DNA of 64,000 nucleotides, from NCBI GenBank assembly GCA_964030785.1, contig OZ034971.1:39264804-39328803 (forward strand), written 5' to 3'. Position 1 is the stretch's first letter. Every line of letters begins with the position of its first letter. Under the pieces are notes generated by a model, which was given only the letters and a program-made list of their open reading frames with translations, searched no databases and was not told the DNA's origin. The translations under genes were made by a program, and so were the position numbers. Source of the DNA: Siderastrea siderea. Lineage: Eukaryota > Cnidaria > Anthozoa > Scleractinia > Rhizangiidae. Below are positions 57,726 to 64,000 of this stretch, one piece after another.

Positions 57726-58061
57726 TCATTGCAAAGCTGAATGAATCAATGAAAACTGCTCGAAAGTGAACAAAGTAGCACACGTTTTGGAAAAAAATCT
57801 TCTAATTATTGGCTCTGAAATATGGTACATGTTTGATTTTTCCTGAACATTGTTGTAATCATCTTTCAAAGCAGATTGAAGCTGTACAATTTCACCATTT
57901 AGCTGCTGGAGTTGAAACTGAACAAGTTTGTAATCTGTTCGCACAACGGAGCCATCATGTGCGTGTTTGATCGAACTGAAGACAGAACAAATTTGAACAG
58001 TTGAACTTGAAAAGGTATTTTCTATGCAGCTCAGAAGCAAGATTACTGTAGTGAGGAACAT
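57726..58061 (-). CDS. possible small secreted coiled-coil protein or first exon
   Basis: The open frame starts MFLTTVILLLSCIENTFSSS, a good signal-peptide profile with hydrophobic core TTVILLLSC. Residues ~40-70 then look like a short coiled coil (LVQFQLQQLNGEIVQLQSAL). A first exon of a secreted protein is possible. The rest of the frame is nondescript, no donor site is convincing, and I do not recognise it. Confidence 0.25.
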   Translation of the reverse strand: MFLTTVILLLSCIENTFSSSTVQICSVFSSIKHAHDGSVVRTDYKLVQFQLQQLNGEIVQLQSALKDDYNNVQEKSNMYHISEPIIRRFFSKTCATLFTFEQFSLIHSALQ

Positions 58062-59388
58062 TAGAATTCACCATCATAGTTTGTTAAACGCAAAGCGCAA
58101 AGTGCAGTTGTTTTCGGTTTAGAGGTTGCGGACGGAATGGTAAAAACAACATTCAAACAACTGGAAAAGCGATTCAACTCCGTTTACATGGCATCCAATT
58201 TCTATCTGAGCATTTGGACCTGTTGGAACACAGAGCTACAACAAGTGCAGGTAAACCAGTGTCCTGATTTTGCATGTTAAAGCCAAAAAAGAATCTTGCC
58301 CTTCCTTCCTTCTTGGTAGTTTGCAGCTGTATTTTTTTAGCACTTGTTTAGACTACTTCATGATTTTCGCACCGACTCGCCATGAATGTGTGATAGTTTT
58401 TATTAAATGCTCCTGCCCCATTTCATTGTGTTTTATTTTATGTCTTGTCTTGATATTTGGAAGTGGAAATCCTTTCTGATAATACCTACCGTTTGCTCAA
58501 TTTCAATGATCGACGTGACGATCGATGAAAGAAATTAATTGTAAACACAACGCTTAATGCTTAAATTTCTATTTCTGCACAGTTTCTTCAAACAATTTTG
58601 ACTTGTGTTAGACGACGCTGTTGGTGATGCTTGTTGGTGACGTTGTTGCAATTTCTGCTTAATTTAAATTTGCTGGCAAGTGATTTTTCTCGTCCATTTT
58701 TCTTGCCGGGTTGCTCTCGAGGAAAAAAAAACTTTCAGCTCATTTGTTCATTTTGTTGTTGATTGTTCATTGACCATATTTGGTCGGAGCAAGTATATGA
58801 GCTGATAGCTTAGCTCCGTTGAGCCAATCAAAATGCTAGAAATCCAATATACCTAGTCCAGTTTTTAATAATATATATTATTGTGGCTTTATTATATTAT
58901 TATATTGAGGGAGTCAAAATAACTCTGAACTTGTTCTAAGGTTACTAAATAATTCATATGATTTCTTCATTCCCACCATCCTTAGACTATCCTCCATCAA
59001 GAGACAAACTAAATGTTTACTTAAGAGTCATGGAATTACAATAAAATAGTTACACGTCAGGAAAACCCCATTGTGTCAACAAGCTTGATGGTGTAATGTT
59101 TTCTGTGTTTGGATATGAATTTATTACTGTTGTTTAAATAATCTACAAGAATAGAAACAACTATTTTCTGAAATTGAGAAAAACAAAAGATACGAAAACA
59201 AGAAAAACAACATGAAAATGGGATTAACATTTGCCATAAAAATGAGAAAATTGTTGCGAAGAATGTAAGCAGGCAAAAGGAATGAAGAACGTGCACTGGA
59301 AAGAACATAATTATTAAAACGACAAGCGGATGACATTAGGTTTACTATTAGTCAGCCATGTTTGTTGGTTCCCTGGTGGAAATCCTAT
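58062..59388. other. no gene recognised
   Basis: AT-rich. Overlapping minus-strand open frames at ~59,060-59,340 are Phe/Leu/Ser-rich by-products of A-rich plus-strand sequence. Confidence 0.3.
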
Positions 59389-59389
59389 A

Positions 59390-59815
59390 CAGGATCCTAC
59401 AGGATTTTCTAGGATCCTGTAGGATCCTACAGGATCCTGTAAGTTCACACAGGATCCTACCCAGGATCCTAAATGGCACCATGTTGTTTAGGATCCTACT
59501 CAGGATCCTGTAAAGTCTTTCAGGATCCTGCTTAAGATTGTCCAGGATCCTGTTTAGGATCCTGTAGGATCTTGTTTAGGATCCTGTAGGATCCTATAGG
59601 ATCCTATAGGATCCTGCTTAGCATCCTGTAGGATCCTACAGGATCCTGTAGGATCCTATAGGATCTTAAACAGGATCCTATAGGATCCTATAGGATCCTA
59701 ACAGGATCCTAACAGGATCCTACAGGATCTTATATAGGATCTTATCAGGATCCTGGTTAAGATCCTACAGGATCCTGTTAGGATCCTATTAGGATCTTAT
59801 TAGGTTCCTGGGCAG
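59390..59815. repeat. GGATCC array (minisatellite, ~26 sites)
   Basis: I count about 26 GGATCC hexamers in 425 bp. Most are embedded in AGGATCCT with linkers such as gt, ac, at or ataggat. Variants GGATCT and GATCCT are interspersed. Because the core is a perfect palindrome, the array reads nearly the same on both strands. No coding frame is apparent. Confidence 0.9.
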
Positions 59816-61766
59816 AATTTTTTCCAGGGTTGCAGGAATACAAGAGGTTCGGGACAAGTGACTGACTTAATGAACCTCTTGAATCAGATGACGCGTATTG
59901 GTTGCTGAATAAACACTGCTTGCAATCTAACCTGTATGCATATGCAAGATTCTTTATTTTAAGGTTGAAATTGTCATTTTATAATTTTTATTTCTTTTAT
60001 TATTACTTAACAGGAATCACACTATGTTTCTCTCCAAAGGAAAAGTTGTTTATTTAGCTCTGATGTTGATTCTGAACTGAACCCTGTTTGGGTTTAGTGC
60101 TGCTCATGCAACAAACACCACACTGAAATGGTGGCTGCATTGAGTCCTCATGTTAATATGAAACATGAAGGTACTGTACATGCATGCACATGCTTTCTAT
60201 ACACAAATTAAACATTTTAATGGTGCATCTGGTGCCCGATATATTCGAAGTCAAATTGAGGCTTTGTTTGTGACCGTAACGCACCGTCACACGTTACAAC
60301 CGCGTAGAAGACTGGGTATGAGTATTGCCCAGCTCACGCTTTCTCTCACAACATGGCCAAGCGTCGGAAGCCTTCAGTTTCTTTCTCTGTTGAGAGTTTG
60401 CGAGAGGAGGTGGAAGTAGAGCTGACTAATGAAAAAGTGGCGACAAACGTGTTACAAGATCTTCGGTCCATAAGGCTGGATAGTGTTGATTTTGTTTCTC
60501 CTGATGTTTTGCTTTGCTCTCTTACTGTAAAGTTCGGCCGGAATAACGCTCGTTCTATCCATTGTCCGTGTTCTTTCTTCTCTTCGAGTGCTACCGGCTG
60601 ATGTACGTCGGTAAGTTCTTAAGCTGCTCTGTCCACATCTGAATGAAGGCGAAAGTGAGACTCTGTTCAAATGTGTTGCCCGTTTGCCTAACTTGCCTGG
60701 CTCTATTTCCTTCGACGGCTCGGATGAGTTTTACGTGTTCTCGCAACCATGTGGTCAAAGTGTGCGCTGTCACTCGTATATGCTACCTGGATGACAGTCT
60801 CGTGATCAGAACCTCATGTGGCTTTTCCAGATTGTAACAAAACATTGTAATGATGGTATATTTGGATGTAATGATTGTATATTTTGCCCTTTCTTTGGCC
60901 GTTCTTGTCTCTATGCGGTAAAATGACACAGTAGTGGAGTAATTAATCTGTCGATGGTTAACTACTGGAGTCACGAAATTCCAGGGATACGCAACATGAC
61001 CGAGGGTTTTAAACACACACTGCTTTCAGAGCTCTGGCCGATCATTTTTGCCCTTTGTTTGGAGACCTTTTTTTGCCGCGACAATGGAATGAGTGTAGAA
61101 AAATTGTCACATTGTTCAAGACAAACAAACGTACAGGGCTGGGTTTTCCGAAAGGAAAAAAGAAAATAACTAATTATTTTAAAAAATACAATTAAAAAGA
61201 TCAGACAAAGATAAAAATAAAGAGAACATTGAATATTCCCCTCTCTCGCGAACCAATAAATAAACAAAATAAAAAAAGAAATTTATCTGTTACGATGATC
61301 ATGCAGTCTGTGTGGAACTGTCTTTTTTACCGTAATTTTTTTTTTGCATTGTTCATTTGAGTTTCTTTTGCAACCAAAATGCAACTGAGCGGTATATCAG
61401 GCGATCAGAACCACTTGCAGTTCCCAATAGGTTGATTTCGCGCACGAAAATAAAATCTTGCACTATTCTTAGCTCATTGCATAAAAATTTGAAGAGTTAT
61501 ATCTGTACAAAACAAGACATTATAAAGAAGATAATTCTTTGTGTAGCTCTTGTATGAGCGGAATATCTGACACCAAATTTCGAAAAAAAAAAGGTTTTGG
61601 GAAACTATTCAAATCACTTGAATAGTAGACAAATTTTGTATTTCCATGGAATATAAACAAGCCAAAACCCTCAAAGAGAAATACCTGAACGTTTCACGGC
61701 AAGCTCTGCAGGTTCCGCAGTTTTGCTGTCTACAGTTCAAGAGATCAGCATAGTAAACAGTGGTGT
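59816..61766. other. no secure gene; small open frame at 60,353-60,601
   Basis: The plus-strand frame starting MAKRRKPSVSFSVESLREEV (60,353-60,601) is in a CpG-containing patch and begins at a reasonable ATG. It ends without a donor and I do not recognise it. The rest is unassigned. Confidence 0.3.
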
Positions 61767-62702
61767 TTAGGGAAGGTACGTTTTTTCTTGGGGGGGGGGG
61801 GGGCTGGGGAATTTTGGTATTTTTTTCCCAAAAAAGTGTTGGCCCTCCCTTGCGTTTTAATTAAAAAAACTCCTGACCCCCCACCTTTAGGTGACTGACA
61901 AAAGCGCGACCCTCCCCTCACTACAACATGGTATGTTCCATGCTGTAGAAACCTCAGAACGTTTCGCTTGTGAACGCAAAGTGTTTGAATATGAATATAT
62001 CTCGATATTGAATGTGTGCGTGCTGAAACAAGGAAAATGCGAACAATCAGTGTGGGATATTAACGTTTTATAGCTGAAGTTTGAATATGGAAGTATTTGA
62101 GTATTATAAAAGTTTTGAACATAAAATATCTAAGGGAAAATACACGCGCTTCTTTCTCCGACTAGCCGGCATTGCTGTTGGTTATTTTAACAGAAAGGTT
62201 TAGTTGTTTAGCATGCGAAATCTGCCTCTCAAAAACAAATATTTCCGACATTTCCGACTGGGTAGAGCGCATTGTTGGATCTACTAGTAACTCTTCAGAA
62301 CTAAACGACTCAGGAGATCAGGCAGCGGATAGCCAACAGCAAGAAGCTGAAGAAACGATACCTGAGTCAAGTACTTCTCCATAGGGACGGAAAAGGACAC
62401 GAGTCCTCCGAGAAAAACTATGTGCCATGGCATAATATACATGTAAAAATGTAACCTAGTACCTATAATAAAACACCAAATTAAATCAAAGTAGGTGAAA
62501 AAAAAAACTTAATCTGTAAGAAAAATGGAAAGCAACATCACAAAAATTCTCATTAAAAAATTCTGGAAAAGATGTTTGACCCTCCCTTGAATAGCTCACA
62601 GGAGGTATGGCCCTCCCCTTTTGGTGCTCACTTTCACTGATGACCCTCCCCTCTGAGGCCCCAGCCCTCCCCCCCCCCAAAGAAAAAACGTACCTTCCCT
62701 TA
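61767..62702. mobile_element. PIF/Harbinger-like MITE (930 bp) with TTA duplication
   Basis: TTA at 61,767-61,769 and 62,700-62,702 flanks tips GGGAAGGTACGTTTTTTCTT and the inverse GAAAAAACGTACCTTCCC. The tips continue into long G/C runs (about 14 G on the left, 9-10 C on the right) and ggctgggg. Subterminal copies of ccctcccctt-like motifs recur on both sides. A 3-bp TTA duplication fits PIF/Harbinger. No transposase. A small open frame at 62,172-62,384 (Ser/Gln/Glu-rich) has no recognisable domain. Confidence 0.65.
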
Positions 62703-62959
62703 CTTGCGATGATAGACCGACCAAAGTATATTACTGATGAGGAATGTGGGGACTTTGAAACAAAATGAGATGTCGTGACTTTCAAAACAAACATATAGTG
62801 CAACAAAGAGTTGAGCTTGTTCTGTACACGCAATTTAGTAAAAGATACGAAAACTTAAAAGCGCACGCTACAAAGAAAACCGTTAGTAGAAGGTCCAAAA
62901 CTTAAAAGCGGGCCCGCTTTTAACAGTAGCACGAAAATACCAAACCCTTAGCCTCTACG

Positions 62960-63165
62960 AATCCTATTCGCCTTGACTGAAGAAAAAGTCACTTTCGTTG
63001 AGCCCCTGTGGCTTAATGCATCTCAACCTGTAAGCCCACTGTCTCTCTTTATCCAATAGAGCCGACTCGTCAGATACTCTGTCAATCAGTTTGATGTTCA
63101 CATCCTCAAGGCCATAGCGGTCTATAAATGAGATCATCCTTATCTTAATCATCAACAGAGCGCCT
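62960..63165 (-). pseudogene. Penelope-like GIY-YIG region, 3' part
   Basis: The frame on the minus strand reads YGLEDVNIKLIDRVSDESAL, then RQWAYRLRCIKPQGLNESDF. This is the pattern I know from the end of the GIY-YIG endonuclease domain in animal Penelope-like elements. It is separated from its upstream part (63,722 and beyond) by an inserted element, so the copy is dead. Confidence 0.65.
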
Positions 63166-63203
63166 TGAGTGCACTCTAAAGTGAGATTTGAGGATGTTAA
63201 ACC

Positions 63204-63640
63204 TACCGTAAACTACTGTTAAAGGTACGGCGCTTATTCAAGAGCGGCGCTTATTCGAGAACGGCGCTTATTTCAACTACGGGTAAAACACTGAGGGGAA
63301 TATAGAGAGAATTAAGTGAGGCGCGTACTAGGTATGCACAATTTAATATAAAATTATTTCGAATGAAATACAAGAGGTATCATGAACGCAGTTTCTCAGT
63401 CTCTGTGAAAGTGTTGCTGTTCAAATACAAGAGGTAACATGAACACAGTTTCACAGTCTCTTTGTGAAAGTATTGCTGCTACATGAACACAGGTGGGGCG
63501 TTTATTTGTAAATACCCAAATTAGCGCCGCGGCGCTTATTCGAGAGAGGCGCTTATTAAATTATTTTCGGTAAAGGTGCGGCGCTTATTCGAGAGCGGCG
63601 CTTATTCGAGTAGCGGCGCTTAATCGATCATTTACGGTAA
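63204..63640. mobile_element. MITE with GCGCTTATTCGAG repeats (~437 bp)
   Basis: The ends TACCGTAAACTACTG and the inverse GATCATTTACGGTA pair. Copies of gcggcgcttattcgag cluster at both ends (63,227-63,275 and 63,530-63,620). In the middle a ~58-bp unit beginning aaatacaagaggta is repeated twice (about 63,367-63,480). No coding capacity. The element sits within the Penelope-like remnant. Confidence 0.55.
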
Positions 63641-63721
63641 GCTTGAATTTTATGAAAAATTGAACTGTAACCAGGATAAGACATATTAAAAATATAAAAA
63701 GCGTTCTCTGGTTTAAAAAGT

Positions 63722-64000
63722 TTAAGAGAAATATAAGCTTTCGGCATTGAATTTTATTGTAGTTGAACCAAAGTATTGTACATGACATACTTTACAAGGC
63801 AAAAAGTAAACAACATGACTACTATTGCAGTCTAGTTCGAAATTATAAGTGAATACTGAGCTCTTTCCAGTGTTCTGAGATGTAAACCTGTCGCCCGGTT
63901 CAAGATACTTGCACACATGACACCGTCTGTTTCCACATCTCACGGTTCCCTTACGTTTCTGTCCTGTACGTCGGGTTGGGTTGAGTTTGGCATGCACAAG
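63722..64000 (-). pseudogene. Penelope-like element, start of GIY-YIG domain (runs off window)
   Basis: Minus-strand frame with a cysteine-rich linker (CGNRRCHVC) followed by DCNSSHVVYFLPCKVC and QYFGSTTIKF. This matches the beginning of a GIY-YIG nuclease domain with the zinc-finger-like CxxC linker of Penelope-like elements; the usual YVG is YFG here. The frame then ends and the inserted element intervenes. The reverse-transcriptase part would lie beyond base 64,000. Confidence 0.7.

Noticed and set aside
57726..58061. Secreted gene as a firm call
   Set aside because: Kept only as a low-confidence feature: the signal peptide-like start alone, with no splice support or family match, is not enough.

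Overview
The window looks like animal nuclear DNA, most likely from an anthozoan cnidarian (a stony coral is my best guess). It is AT-rich, intron-bearing and full of transposable elements, with few host genes. The clade is inferred from three things: a host protein with an alpha-helical N-terminal half and a C-terminal NHL-type propeller, of a kind I associate with coral gene families; a PPIG/NKTR-type SR-cyclophilin gene; and the element mix (BEL/Pao, Penelope-like GIY-YIG, T2/Kolobok-like TTAA elements, tRNA-derived SINEs). I could run no similarity search, so family names rest on motifs read by eye.

Layout. 1-126 may be the end of an upstream exon. 1-3.7 kb is mostly a decaying tandem array of about 0.8 kb units. 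5249-5557 is a solo LTR. 7.1-9.0 kb holds a GGCCAGG-rich tract, a G/C-tipped MITE and a broken duplicate of part of the PPIG-like last exon. 9-15.7 kb is nearly gene-free, with two LINE 3' tails and a small hAT-like MITE. 15,719-20,409 is a 4.7 kb inverted repeat (foldback) with an 8-bp target-site duplication; a LINE fragment sits in only one arm. 20.8-25.6 kb holds a 5'-truncated L1/Tx1-like LINE on the minus strand and several palindromic MITEs. 25.6-27.6 kb holds two more MITEs.

Host genes. An intronless NHL-type gene lies at 29,643-31,367 on the minus strand, with a TATA box. A PPIG/NKTR-like gene spans 36,727-53,123 on the minus strand. I recognise eight exons: four cyclophilin-domain exons, an acidic/Ser-Lys exon, a short conserved-motif exon, a 42-bp exon, and a long RS-repeat last exon. 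The RS half is fully open. The cyclophilin half carries a one-base deletion, an in-frame stop and a homopolymer frame slip, and its N-terminal exon and one internal exon were not found. The 7.3 kb intron between the acidic exon and the next has a GC-AG donor and contains a young antisense BEL/Pao element (42,886-49,248) with 241-bp LTRs, a 5-bp GAGAG duplication, one frameshift and one nonsense codon.

From 53 kb to the end there are no secure host genes. This part holds a second copy of the 472-bp palindromic MITE, an array with about 26 GGATCC sites (59.4-59.8 kb), a PIF/Harbinger-like MITE with TTA duplication (61,770-62,699), and a Penelope-like GIY-YIG coding remnant at the right edge, split by another MITE. 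No CRISPR, rRNA or functional tRNA gene was seen. The most unusual items are the large foldback, the half-decayed SR-cyclophilin gene with its duplicated fragment, and the GGATCC array.
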